Positions 54,310 through 63,046 of a stretch of 64,000 bases of DNA are shown in pieces. Location: assembly GCA_965223985.1 (NCBI GenBank), contig OZ245030.1, positions 186,001-250,000 on the forward strand. Reading direction: 5' to 3'. Both the position numbers and the translations under genes were made by a program. Each line of letters starts with the position of its first letter. Positions within the stretch are counted from its first letter, which is position 1. The notes below the pieces were generated by a model. The model was given only the letters and a program-made list of their open reading frames with translations. It made no database searches and had not been told where the DNA came from. The stretch is from JAPPKS01 sp963667895. GTDB taxonomy: Bacteria; Poribacteria; WGA-4E; PCPOR2b.

Positions 54310-54600
54310 AAAGGCGATGAAGGGACAAAGTAAGCAGTTGGAATCGTCCAACTAGAGAGGAAGCGTCACTGGCTAGAAGCGCGTCTTTGGAACCCGCTGC
54401 CGAATTTCATCCTGGAGGTGTCAAACTGAACGTTAATTGGCGATGCGAGTTGGATAAGTAGGTTTGCGCCGGGAGTTTCGCCGTTATCGAAACGACCAAT
54501 TAAGAGAGCAGAGATATTTCGTCTGTCAACTTGGGTGGTACCGCGAAAGTTGACGCCTGTTGCTTTCGTCCCTAATGGACTGAAGTGACAGGCGTTTTTT
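54310..54600 (+). promoter_or_regulatory. T-box leader with Phe (UUC) specifier upstream of pheS
   Basis: The T-box sequence 'TGGGTGGTACCGCG' (54532-54545) is complete and lies just before a strong terminator hairpin (54553-54600). Upstream, 54310-54420 has the Stem I layout: 'GATGAAGGGACAAAGTA', an AGAGAGGAAG segment, and on the 3' side a specifier loop 'GAATTTCATC' whose in-phase triplet TTC (54406-54408) is a Phe codon, matching the downstream gene. Uncharged tRNA-Phe should bind specifier and T-box and favour the antiterminator, so pheST is induced by Phe starvation. Confidence 0.9.
54553..54600 (+). terminator. Intrinsic terminator of the pheS T-box
   Basis: ACGCCTGT (54553-54560) pairs perfectly with ACAGGCGT (54588-54595), followed by a run of T to 54600. 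Its 5' arm adjoins the T-box sequence, so it competes with the antiterminator. Confidence 0.85.
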
Positions 54601-54628
54601 ATTGGGTTTATGATTGGCTGGAGGAAAT

Positions 54629-55645
54629 GTGCAAAAGCAGTTGAAACAGGTTGAGGCTGAAGCGCTTGAAAGTCTGAAAAATGTAGAAAATTTAGCTGAA
54701 CTTGAGTCACTTCGGATAAAGTATTTTGGACGCAAAGGGGCGTTTACTGCGCTGATGAAAGGGATGGGGAAGCTCTCCAATGAAGAGCGACCAATTGTCG
54801 GCAAGCACGCCAATACAGTGAGAACTCGACTTTCGGATGCTTTTGATTGTCTTTCCAGTACCCTTACCCACCAAGAGCGCCAACAGAAGCTTGCTGTGGA
54901 AAAAATTGACATCACCCTCCCAGGTCGGCGTCCAAAGATTGGCAAGAAGCACCCAGTGACACAGTCGCTCGAACGGATACAGGAAATCTTCCGCGGTATG
55001 GGTTTCCAAATTGCAGAAGGGCCGGAGATTGAGCATGAATATTACAACTTTGATGCACTGAATACACCACAAGATCATCCAGCGCGAGATCTCCACGATA
55101 CGCTCTATATCACAGATAGCCTCCTGCTGCGGACGCATACCTCGCCTGTTCAGGTGCGCGTGATGGAAAAACAGAAGCCACCGGTGCGGATCATTGTGCC
55201 GGGGAAGGCATATCGACGCGATTACGACATATCACACACACCCATGTTCCACCAAGTTGAAGGATTACTTGTTGATTACCGTGTCACCTTCAGCGATCTG
55301 AAAGGGGTACTCCATTCCTTTGCGAGACAAATGTTTGGCGAGGGAACGCGCGTGCGTTTCCGACCCCACTTCTTCCCCTTCACAGAGCCGAGTGCCGAAG
55401 TCGATATCTCCTGCACGGTTTGCAGTGGCAAGGGGTGTCGCACCTGTTCATGGACGGGTTGGCTCGAGATCTTGGGTGCTGGATCTGTTGATCCAAACGT
55501 GTTTAGCTACGTTAACTACGATCCGAATCAAGTCACCGGTTTCGCATTTGGTATGGGAGTGGATCGAATCGCTATGTTGCACTTTGGCATCCCCGACTTA
55601 CGGCTGATTTTTGAAAATGATATGCGGTTCCTGCGTCAGTTTTAA
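54629..55645 (+). CDS. pheS: Phenylalanyl-tRNA synthetase, alpha subunit
   Basis: A class II catalytic subunit. An N-terminal coiled coil (about 5-85) is followed by 'GFQIAEGPEIEHEYYNFDAL' (motif 1 region), 'RTHTSPVQVRVM', 'RDYDISHTPMFHQVEGLLV' (motif 2 with the Phe-binding residues) and 'GFAFGMGVDRIAMLHFG' (motif 3). A CxxC..CxxC segment ('CTVCSGKGCRTCSWTG') is normal in the family. GTG 54629 follows GGAGGA; the frame to 54614 overlaps the leader. pheT follows after 127 bases; expression is controlled by the T-box. Confidence 0.95.
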   Translation: MQKQLKQVEAEALESLKNVENLAELESLRIKYFGRKGAFTALMKGMGKLSNEERPIVGKHANTVRTRLSDAFDCLSSTLTHQERQQKLAVEKIDITLPGRRPKIGKKHPVTQSLERIQEIFRGMGFQIAEGPEIEHEYYNFDALNTPQDHPARDLHDTLYITDSLLLRTHTSPVQVRVMEKQKPPVRIIVPGKAYRRDYDISHTPMFHQVEGLLVDYRVTFSDLKGVLHSFARQMFGEGTRVRFRPHFFPFTEPSAEVDISCTVCSGKGCRTCSWTGWLEILGAGSVDPNVFSYVNYDPNQVTGFAFGMGVDRIAMLHFGIPDLRLIFENDMRFLRQF

Positions 55646-55772
55646 ACCTTACGTGATGCGGAAAAATATCCGGCTTGTCTCCAGCTAATCTCCACTAGAA
55701 TTTTTGATTCTATGATAGGCCGTGAGAAAAAGAACGGCGATCATTATTTAGCCTACGGAGCAGAGTTAGAAG

Positions 55773-58190
55773 ATGAACGTAAGCGTGAATTGGTTAAAGA
55801 AATACGTTGATTTCGACCTTTCCCCTGAGGAACTCGCGAATCGTCTGATGATGCTCGGCATTGAAGTCGAATTGATTAGGTGGCTTGGAGAAGGGTTGGA
55901 TCGAGTCATTGTTGGCAGGATTAACGCGGTTAAAAAGCATCCGAGTGCAAACAAGCTTGTTTTATGCGATGTCGATGTTGGGGCGGACGCTGGCTTACAA
56001 ATCGTTTGCGGCGCCCCGAACGCCTGTGAGGGCTTACTCACACCTGTAGCTTTAGTTGGGGCAGAATTGCCTAGCGGGATAACAGTCGGGTCTGCGCAAA
56101 TTCGTGGCGAGAAATCGCAGGGGATGCTCTGCTCTGAAAAGGAATTAAATATTTCAGATGAAGCATCAGGTTTGATGGAGCTCCGTGTAAATGTAAAAGC
56201 TGGGACGTTGCTCGTGGAAGCATTGGGTTTGGACGATGTTACGATGGAGCTTGAAATTACTCCCAATCGTCCAGACTGCTTGAGCATGATTGGAGTCGCG
56301 CGGGAAATTAGTGTGATAACAGGTAATTCGCTAAGACTGCCACACTCCAAGGTACAAGAATCCTCTACGAATATTAGAGATTTGACTTCAGTGACAATCG
56401 AAGCACCAGATCTTTGTCCACGTTACGCAACGCGACTCATTCGCGGGGTTAAGGTTGCATCTTCCCCGATCTGGTTGCAGCGCCGACTTGAAGCCATCGG
56501 CGTCGGGTCAATTAACAACGTTGTAGATGTTACGAACTTCGTCTTAATGGAATATGGGCATCCACTGCATGCATTTGATTATCATCAACTTGCCGAAAAC
56601 AGAATAGTTGTACGTCGTGTTAAAACGGGGGAACTTTTAAAGACGCTCGACGAAGAGGAACGACTTCTTACGTCCGACATGCTTGTAATTGCCGATGCCG
56701 AAAAACCTGTTGCTCTAGCTGGGGTAATGGGTGGATTCGATTCGGAGATTACCGATCAGACGGTTGATGTACTTCTCGAAAGCGCGTACTTTCAGCCATC
56801 TAACATTCGCAAATCTTCAAAGACGTTGGGCATGCACACTGAAGCTTCCCATCGATTTGAACGCGGTGTAGATTATGGAAGTGTCATTCCGGCAATTAAT
56901 CGCGCCGCGCAACTTATCGCTGAGATAGCTGGCGGTGAAGCCGCCGAAGGAATAATTGATGTTAACCCTGGTAAGCGGGCTCCTACCCCGATTAAGTTGC
57001 GCCCGGAGCGGGTCAATTTTGTCCTGGGGACAGAGATAACGTCGAATCAAATACATGATATACTCGCTCGGCTGGGGTTTAAAGTGTCAGATGATTTTGA
57101 AGTCACAGTGCCGACTTTCCGCCCAGATTTGGAAAGGGAGATTGATCTGATCGAAGAGATTGCCCGTGTCTACGGCTATGACAATATACCAATCACATTG
57201 CCGAAGGGGAATCTTCCCATACCGAGGGTCGATCCGAAATGGGTGCTGCGCGAGCAGGTGAAAACTTATCTCCTTGACTGTGGCATGATGGAAGCAATCA
57301 ATTACTCATTCTACCATCCGGACGTTTTCAATAAGATACGACTTGAAGTTGATGATCCGCTTCGGCAAGCTCTTCAGATTCGGAATCCGCTGGTCGAAGA
57401 TTTCTCAACCATGCGAACAACGCTGATTCCCAGCTTGCTAGAGAACGCTAAACGGAATGCAAGCCATCAGGTAAATGATGTGCAGCTTTTCGAAATTGCA
57501 AATATTTTTGTACCAAGCGTTCCTACGGAGAGCGTGGAAACGGGAGGAGATTTGCCGAATGAATTTGAACGTGTAGCGGGCATTATAGCAGGAAGCGTCG
57601 GTACTGATGTGTACGGAGATCCACGGCGCTCGGCGGACTTCTTCGATATTAAAGGAATAGTCGAAGGCTTGCTAGATGAATGCGGAATTTCCGATTATAC
57701 TATGAAACGAGCAGAGCATCCCACCTTCCATCCCGGACGGAGCGCTAAACTGTGTGTAAGCGGGCAGACGCTTTGTGTTTTTGGCGAAGTTCACCCTGAA
57801 GTGATTGAGTGCTATGATGTCCCCAATAAAGCTTACCTGTTCGAACTCGATTTCGAAAAATTGGTTGACGCCTCCATTCTGAACAAGGAATTTGGACCTA
57901 TTTCAATCTATCCCAGTGTCAATCGAGACCTCGCTATCGTGCTTGATGCCACTATTCCTTCCAGTCATCCGACTAAAATCATTAATTCCACAGCCGGTGA
58001 ATTTGTTAATTCAGTTCGTCTGTTTGATTTATACACAGGCGATCAAGTACCCGACGGCAAGAAGAGTCTGGCTTATGCGATCGAATACCACTCTAATTCA
58101 CAAACCCTTACTGATGAAATTGTCGATCAAGTTCATGAGCGAATTGTGAGAAAATTAGAAAGTGAGTTAGGTGCGGAACTCCGTAGTTGA
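55773..58190 (+). CDS. pheT: Phenylalanyl-tRNA synthetase, beta subunit
   Basis: 805 residues, the usual length. The N-terminal tRNA-binding domain (about 40-150: 'VDVGADAGLQIVCGAPN'), the B3/B4 editing domain with 'TEASHRFERGVD', the B5 domain ('LGTEITSNQIHDILARLGFK', then 'VTVPTFRPDLEREIDLIEE'), the core ('IRNPLVEDFSTMRTTLIPSL') and the C-terminal anticodon-binding FDX-ACB domain ('YPSVNRDLAIVLD') are in canonical order. It forms the (alpha-beta)2 enzyme with PheS. Confidence 0.96.
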   Translation: MNVSVNWLKKYVDFDLSPEELANRLMMLGIEVELIRWLGEGLDRVIVGRINAVKKHPSANKLVLCDVDVGADAGLQIVCGAPNACEGLLTPVALVGAELPSGITVGSAQIRGEKSQGMLCSEKELNISDEASGLMELRVNVKAGTLLVEALGLDDVTMELEITPNRPDCLSMIGVAREISVITGNSLRLPHSKVQESSTNIRDLTSVTIEAPDLCPRYATRLIRGVKVASSPIWLQRRLEAIGVGSINNVVDVTNFVLMEYGHPLHAFDYHQLAENRIVVRRVKTGELLKTLDEEERLLTSDMLVIADAEKPVALAGVMGGFDSEITDQTVDVLLESAYFQPSNIRKSSKTLGMHTEASHRFERGVDYGSVIPAINRAAQLIAEIAGGEAAEGIIDVNPGKRAPTPIKLRPERVNFVLGTEITSNQIHDILARLGFKVSDDFEVTVPTFRPDLEREIDLIEEIARVYGYDNIPITLPKGNLPIPRVDPKWVLREQVKTYLLDCGMMEAINYSFYHPDVFNKIRLEVDDPLRQALQIRNPLVEDFSTMRTTLIPSLLENAKRNASHQVNDVQLFEIANIFVPSVPTESVETGGDLPNEFERVAGIIAGSVGTDVYGDPRRSADFFDIKGIVEGLLDECGISDYTMKRAEHPTFHPGRSAKLCVSGQTLCVFGEVHPEVIECYDVPNKAYLFELDFEKLVDASILNKEFGPISIYPSVNRDLAIVLDATIPSSHPTKIINSTAGEFVNSVRLFDLYTGDQVPDGKKSLAYAIEYHSNSQTLTDEIVDQVHERIVRKLESELGAELRS

Positions 58191-58250
58191 TCAGCTGTAA
58201 TGCTTGTCAAGAGAGCAGCGGGGAGAGTGGGAAATGACAGAGAGGTCCCA

Positions 58251-58565
58251 ATGGAACATGTAATAGCTTTTGTGACCACAGAAAGCGGTGAGGAGGCCAA
58301 ACGGATTGCGGAAGCTTTGGTCGATCGTAAGCTCGCCGCTTGTGTAAACGTCATCCCACAGGTGGTTTCATACTACTGGTGGAAGGGGAAAATTGAATCA
58401 AATCAGGAAGCCAAACTAGTCATCAAGACAAAATCGGGACTGATGGGCGAACTCATCGAAACCGTAAGGGACTTGCACAGCTATGAGGTATGCGAGGTCA
58501 CATTTGTCCCTATCGTAGGAGGCAACCCAGAATATCTTAAATGGATCGATGAAGTCGTCAAATAG
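58251..58565 (+). CDS. cutA: CutA1-family divalent-ion tolerance protein
   Basis: 104 residues from ATG 58251, after AGAGAGG; a longer frame from 58200 lacks support. It has 'VIAFVTTESGEEAKRIAEAL', 'RKLAACVNVIPQVVSYYWWK' and 'EAKLVIKTKSGLMGELIE', the CutA signature blocks. The protein forms a ferredoxin-like trimer related to PII. A direct role in copper tolerance is questionable in general; the family name is historic. It lies 60 bases after pheT and may be read with it. Confidence 0.92.
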   Translation: MEHVIAFVTTESGEEAKRIAEALVDRKLAACVNVIPQVVSYYWWKGKIESNQEAKLVIKTKSGLMGELIETVRDLHSYEVCEVTFVPIVGGNPEYLKWIDEVVK

Positions 58566-58642
58566 ATTTATGAAACTGGTGCACCTTTAACCTTTGACCT
58601 TCTCTAACACCTGAAACGTGTGTCACCTGTCACACATCGCAA

Positions 58643-59224
58643 ATGCTGGACAGAATCGCTGCCGCTATATCAATTATCTTTAGCCCATTTCTCGTGCCGA
58701 TTCCGACAATCTTACTACTAGGCCGGACTCACGCAATAACATTTCAGCAGGCGATGCTATGGACGATAGTTGTCACGGTGTTTGTTAGTGTACTACCCTC
58801 CATTTTCATTCTAATCCTTGTGCACTCAGGTCGCCTCAGCGATCTTCATCTTGCCGTGCGAAAACAACGTTTGGCGCCCCTATGGTTTTCACTTGCAAGC
58901 ACACTCGTTGGCGTTATTGTCCTACATCAGATTGATGCTCCACGACAGATTGTCTTGTCTAGCATTGCCTATGCCTTAAACGGTGTTGTGTTTACAGTGA
59001 TAACTTATCTATGGAAAATCAGTTTCCACTGTGGTAGTGCAGCCGGATCGATTACCGTACTCACGCTTTTGGTTGACGCGAAACTCGCATGGTTTTCTCT
59101 TTTGTTGCCGTTGATTGCGTGGGCGAGGGTACGGCGGAAAAGACACACCATTTTTCAAACTGTCGTGGCTTCACTAATCGCTGCTACTGGCACCGCCGCG
59201 GTGCTTCATTTTTCGTTTTGGTAA
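58643..59224 (+). CDS. PAP2-like integral membrane phosphatase-related protein
   Basis: 193 residues and about six transmembrane segments. 'TYLWKISFHCGSAAGSITVL' and 'WARVRRKRHTIFQTVVASL' match the second and third blocks of membrane PAP2 proteins (K.S.H...., R.....H....Q), but the PSGH-type Ser-Gly-His block is changed, so activity is uncertain. The family dephosphorylates lipid phosphates or carries out related isoprenoid steps. The ATG has no strong ribosome site. Orientation is the same as cutA and the following SDR. Confidence 0.7.
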   Translation: MLDRIAAAISIIFSPFLVPIPTILLLGRTHAITFQQAMLWTIVVTVFVSVLPSIFILILVHSGRLSDLHLAVRKQRLAPLWFSLASTLVGVIVLHQIDAPRQIVLSSIAYALNGVVFTVITYLWKISFHCGSAAGSITVLTLLVDAKLAWFSLLLPLIAWARVRRKRHTIFQTVVASLIAATGTAAVLHFSFW

Positions 59225-59374
59225 ATTATCAGAAATCATCTTAAATTCCACGCCCACTGAGGGGCTGATTTGACTCAACAGCTGCCTTAATTAACAGAAA
59301 AAGGAATCATTATTTGAATTCTGGAAATCCTTGTCGAATCAGATAATACTGATTTCAACTGAAACGAGGTACAC

Positions 59375-60124
59375 ATGAGGTTTAATGGAAAACTTGCACT
59401 GGTGACAGGCGCGAGCCGAGGTATTGGCCAAGCAACAGCAATTAAGCTAGCCACTGAAGGTGCAAATGTCGCTGTGCATTATGTCAACTCAGCGGATCGG
59501 GCGGAGGATGTATATCAACAAGTATGCGCCCTAGGACGCCAGGCGATGGTTGTTCAGGCGGATATCACCGATCGAGAAGCTGTAAACAGAATGGTCAGGA
59601 CGATTACAGAGGATTTGGGCGCCATAGATCTGCTAGTAAACAACGCAGGTGCAGTTGTCGATTCGAACTTTGATGAACTGACGCCTGAACAGTGGGACCG
59701 AACAGTTGCGATAAATTTGACGGGTCCATTCAATGTCATCTGGGCGGTGAAAGCCGGGATGTTCGCACAGAAATTTGGACGAATCGTCAACGTTTCATCA
59801 ATTGCGGCTTTGGCGGTACGTCCGAATCAGCTTGCCTATTCCGCTGCGAAGGCGGGTGTAATCGCCTTAACGAAATCGTGCTGCGAACCTTTTGCGCGAC
59901 ACAACATACGGATAAATTCAGTAGCGCCTGGTTTGATTGCAACGGACATGGTCAGTGAAGTTTCGCCCGAAATGATTGAACATTTGTGTTCTAGCACGCC
60001 ATTGGGACGTATGGGCGAACCCGAGGAGATGGCGAACGTGATTGCATTTCTGTTGAGCGAGGAATCCAGCTTTATGACAGGTACCACTGTAGTTGCGAGT
60101 GGTGGGCGCATATTGATTCCTTGA
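59375..60124 (+). CDS. FabG-type short-chain dehydrogenase/reductase
   Basis: 249 residues. 'LVTGASRGIGQATAIKLA' (cofactor glycine motif), 'DLLVNNAGAV', the catalytic Ser in 'RIVNVSSIAALAV' and Tyr/Lys in 'YSAAKAGVIALT' are all present. The His-Tyr 'VAVHYVNS' after strand 2 suggests NADP preference. This resembles 3-oxoacyl-ACP reductase, but the genome context is not a fatty-acid cluster, so the substrate is open. AAACGAGG lies before the ATG. Confidence 0.85.
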   Translation: MRFNGKLALVTGASRGIGQATAIKLATEGANVAVHYVNSADRAEDVYQQVCALGRQAMVVQADITDREAVNRMVRTITEDLGAIDLLVNNAGAVVDSNFDELTPEQWDRTVAINLTGPFNVIWAVKAGMFAQKFGRIVNVSSIAALAVRPNQLAYSAAKAGVIALTKSCCEPFARHNIRINSVAPGLIATDMVSEVSPEMIEHLCSSTPLGRMGEPEEMANVIAFLLSEESSFMTGTTVVASGGRILIP

Positions 60125-60284
60125 AAGATTATGTTGAATAACGTACACATGGATTCGGAATGTTGTGCTTGCGAAATCCTTTCCAACGTGAAATGTAAAT
60201 GGTGCGCCGCAAGGACACATAGTCTTGACGACAATCCTGCTATATGTTATCATTTGCCCAACCAACTTCGCCTCACCTCCGCTT

Positions 60285-60318
60285 CGCAAGGGGGAAGAGA
60301 CTGTTCTTCCCCCTTGCG
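60285..60318. repeat. 14-bp perfect palindromic repeat, copy 1 (of two around the WD40 remnant)
   Basis: CGCAAGGGGGAAGA (60285-60298) and TCTTCCCCCTTGCG (60305-60318) with a 6-base loop. A related sequence lies at about 61150-61200 ('TCTCCACTTCTCAAGAGAAG' then AGATTGTTCTTCCCTCGACTTCGC), with the same order of blocks. The two copies flank the decayed WD40 gene. No T-tract follows, so it is REP-like. Confidence 0.55.
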
Positions 60319-60351
60319 ACGTAAAGAGGGTTCAGTGACGAACTTATTTCG

Positions 60352-61114
60352 TTGAGTGCGGCTCATAGACAGGTCCTGCGGTTGGTCGTAGCTCAATTCA
60401 TTGCGCGCCTCGGCAAAGGCACGATTCATGAGACAAAGTATTCTCTAGATGGCACTCGTATCGCAGTCGCCGGTGGTATCGGGATTTGGATCTACGAGAC
60501 GGCAACCTATCAAGAGTCCGCGCTGCTCCCCGGGCATACGTCTTGGGTCAATAGCGTTGCACTCAGTCCGGATGGCCGCACAATCGCTAGTGGTGGGCGT
60601 TGGTGGGAGCGTAGCATCCGCTTGTGGAGCGCCGACACGTGCGCACACTCCTCAGGTACCGGTCAGCAGGTCGCTAGCATAGCCTTCAGCCCCGATGGGG
60701 CGATGCTAGCGAGTACGAGTTAGGACGGCACAGTTCACCTGTTGGGATTTCACCCCTAGCACGCCCCATGAGGTTGCAGTCGAGCCGTTGACAAAACGCT
60801 TGACGACGTTGGGAGACATCAAGCGAACCACCTTGCTGCAAAATTTTCCCAATTTGTTCAACCCCAAAACATGGATTCCGTATCAGTTGGCAGACGATGA
60901 TTTTGTTGCTTTCACCATCAATGACCAGAGTGGTCGTGCGGTACGCGCCCTCAATCTTGGGTATCAGACGCGGGGAGTGTACGGGGATAGAGCACACGCA
61001 GCGTATTGGAATGGTCGTAACCGAAACGGCGCACCGGTCACGAGTGGCGTATATTTCTACCAACTCCGTGCAGGCGATTATACCGCGTTGAGGCAGATGG
61101 TAATTGTCAAATAG
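60352..61114 (+). pseudogene. Decayed WD40-repeat protein with FlgD-like C-terminal domain
   Basis: The first frame has two WD40 blades ('GGIGIWIYETATYQESALLP', 'GHTSWVNSVALSPDGRTIAS' and 'IAFSPDGAMLAST') and then a stop at 60721. A later frame (60788-61114) encodes 'LLQNFPNLFNPKTWIPYQLA' and 'YWNGRNRNGAPVTSGVYFYQ', the FlgD/sorting-type beta domain that ends many poribacterial extracellular proteins. Between them the frame is broken and most blades are lost. Confidence 0.65.
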
Positions 61115-61305
61115 GTCCTTAATTTGGGAGCCATGTCAACCACGACCCCGCCTAATCTCCACTTCTCAAGAGAAGAGATTGTTCTTCCCTCGACTTCGCA
61201 ACAGGATAGAAAAGCTATTTAGCAAAAATAGGACAGCATTTCGCATTTGTGAGATTGACCTTGAAGGCGTTAGAAACGGAAACGTAAAAAGGAGAGAGAT
61301 AGTCA

Positions 61306-62355
61306 ATGACGAAGAAGAAGATTCGATTGACCAAAACTGTCAAAAGTGCAGGGTGAGCATCTAAACTGGATCCGGGCGATCTCGCGCAAGTTTTGCATAA
61401 TTTGCCTAAGATGGACGATCCAAATCTGCTTGTCGGCACAGAGACATCGGACGATGCGGGCGTCTATCAGCTCACCGAAGATCTCGCAATTATTAACACT
61501 ACCGACTATTTTACGCCGATTGTTGATGACCCATACACGTTCGGGGAGATAGCTGCAACGAATGCGTTAAGTGATGTCTATAGTATGGGGGGCATCCCGA
61601 AAACCGCGCTCAATATCCTTTACTGGCCCAAGGAGCGATTAGACCTGGAGATACTCGGTGAAATCCTAAGAGGTGGGGCGGAGAAAGTTAAGGAAGCAGG
61701 AGCCGTAGTTGTTGGCGGGCATACCGTCGATGCTCCTGAATTGATGTATGGACTGGCGGTAACCGGCGTAATTCATCCGAACCGCGTCGTAAGGAATTTT
61801 GGCGCAAAGCCCGGGGACGTTCTGATTCTTACGAAACGACTCGGTGTCGGTATTCTCACGACGGGATTAAAATTAAATAAGCTCAGCGAGGGGGCTTTGC
61901 CACGGGTTATCGAATCAATGACGCGGTTAAACCGGTCCGGATCGGAGGTTATGCAGAAATTCAGTGTAAATGCTTGCACGGATGTGACTGGATACGGTCT
62001 GCTTGGGCACAGTTTTGAAATGGCAAGTGGCAACGGCGTCAAACTCGAAATCTTGTCCAAGAAAGTCCCGTACTTCGACGAAGCACCTACGCTTGTGAAG
62101 AAGAAGATTTATACCCGCGCTTACCGATCCAACACGAAGTTCCTTGATGGAGTGGTGACTTTTGATTCGGGCGTCTCGGAGGAAATGCGTCATATCTTGA
62201 TGGAAGCGGAAACGTCCGGAGGGCTCCTCTTTGCGTTGCCAGAGTCCGATGCAGAATCGGCATTGGCGGAATTGCATGAGATAGATTGTCCAGAAGCAGC
62301 CGTAATTGGGCGTGTCATTGATTCGTCACAAGCCCAGATTCATGTGGCCGGGTAG
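61306..62355 (+). CDS. selD: Selenide, water dikinase containing selenocysteine (UGA at 61354)
   Basis: Makes selenophosphate from selenide and ATP. From ATG 61306 the frame reads 'MTKKKIRLTKTVKSAG', UGA, 'ASKLDPGDLAQVLHNLPK' and then 'MDDPNLLVGTETSDDAGVY', with no other stop to 62355 (349 residues). The UGA is at position 17, exactly where SelD has its catalytic Cys/Sec ('CAG[C/U]GAK'). Other motifs are intact: 'VVVGGHTVDAPE', 'DVTGYGLLGHSFEM' and 'ETSGGLLFALP'. A conventional call starting at 61393 loses the active site. AAGGAG lies upstream. A hairpin just after the UGA fits a SECIS element. Confidence 0.93.
61354..61382 (+). promoter_or_regulatory. Sec UGA and candidate bacterial SECIS hairpin in selD
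   Basis: UGA 61354-61356 is followed by GGAUC (61368-61372), loop CGGGC and GAUCU (61378-61382): a 5-bp stem (one G-U) with guanines in the loop, whose apical loop starts 16 bases after the UGA, a spacing suited to SelB recognition. The stem may extend by further weaker pairs. Confidence 0.6.
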
Positions 62356-62433
62356 ACCCTGGGATTCGATATCAAGTATGTTTGTATCCGAATTCATGGG
62401 CATCAATACAGAATTCCTAACAGTCCATAGCAG

Positions 62434-62982
62434 ATGATGTTGATGAACAGAGCAAATCTCGCCAAGCAAATTAAAGATGATTCGTATGTGACGGGACAAT
62501 CCACATTGCGGTCCGGAAAGAGCAGTTCATTCTATTGGGACAAGTATCGCTTCGAAAGCAATCCCGAATTGTTGCACTCAATTGTGGCTGAGTTGCAGAA
62601 ATTGCTACCTGCTTCCTTCGACAAAATCGCGGGGTTAGAGCTGGGAGGTGTTCCAATAGCGACTGGACTTTCTCTGAAGACAGACATACCATGTCTATAC
62701 GTTCGCAAAGAACCCAAAACTTACGAGACTTGCAACCTCGTAGAGGGCGGATTTTACACCGGCGAAAGGGTTGCCGCCATCGAAGATGTTGCCACAACAG
62801 CCGGGCAGATAGCAACATCAGTTTGCCAAATGAGAGAACTTGGGCTATTGGTTGAACATGCACTGTGCATAATTGAACGCGAACAAGGCGGACGCGAGAA
62901 TCTAGAGAAGCTTGGATGTTCACTTTGTTCGGTTTTTACGTTGGATGAGCTTGAGCGTTTCGCGCAAGAAGGAGAAAAATAG
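62434..62982 (+). CDS. pyrE: Orotate phosphoribosyltransferase
   Basis: 182 residues; transfers PRPP to orotate to make OMP. 'YVTGQSTLRSGKSSSFYWDK' is the N-terminal OPRTase block, 'LELGGVPIATGLSLKTDIPC', then 'YVRKEPKTYET', and the PRPP motif 'RVAAIEDVATTAGQIATSV' carries the Glu-Asp pair. The motif has ATTAGQI rather than the more usual VTTGGSI/TTGGS. Three possible ATGs (62434, 62437, 62443) lie close together and none has a strong ribosome site. It is the pyrimidine step downstream of selD; no other pyr genes are in view. Confidence 0.88.
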   Translation: MMLMNRANLAKQIKDDSYVTGQSTLRSGKSSSFYWDKYRFESNPELLHSIVAELQKLLPASFDKIAGLELGGVPIATGLSLKTDIPCLYVRKEPKTYETCNLVEGGFYTGERVAAIEDVATTAGQIATSVCQMRELGLLVEHALCIIEREQGGRENLEKLGCSLCSVFTLDELERFAQEGEK

Positions 62983-63046
62983 CGTGAACCTGCCTGCCAT
63001 CATTGTTGATTACAACAGAAAATAGGTTGAAGGGAATCAGAATCCT

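Noticed and set aside
61393..62355. selD starting at TTG 61393
   Set aside because: It would lack the catalytic residue and ribosome site; the UGA-containing frame from 61306 explains the full SelD N-terminus.
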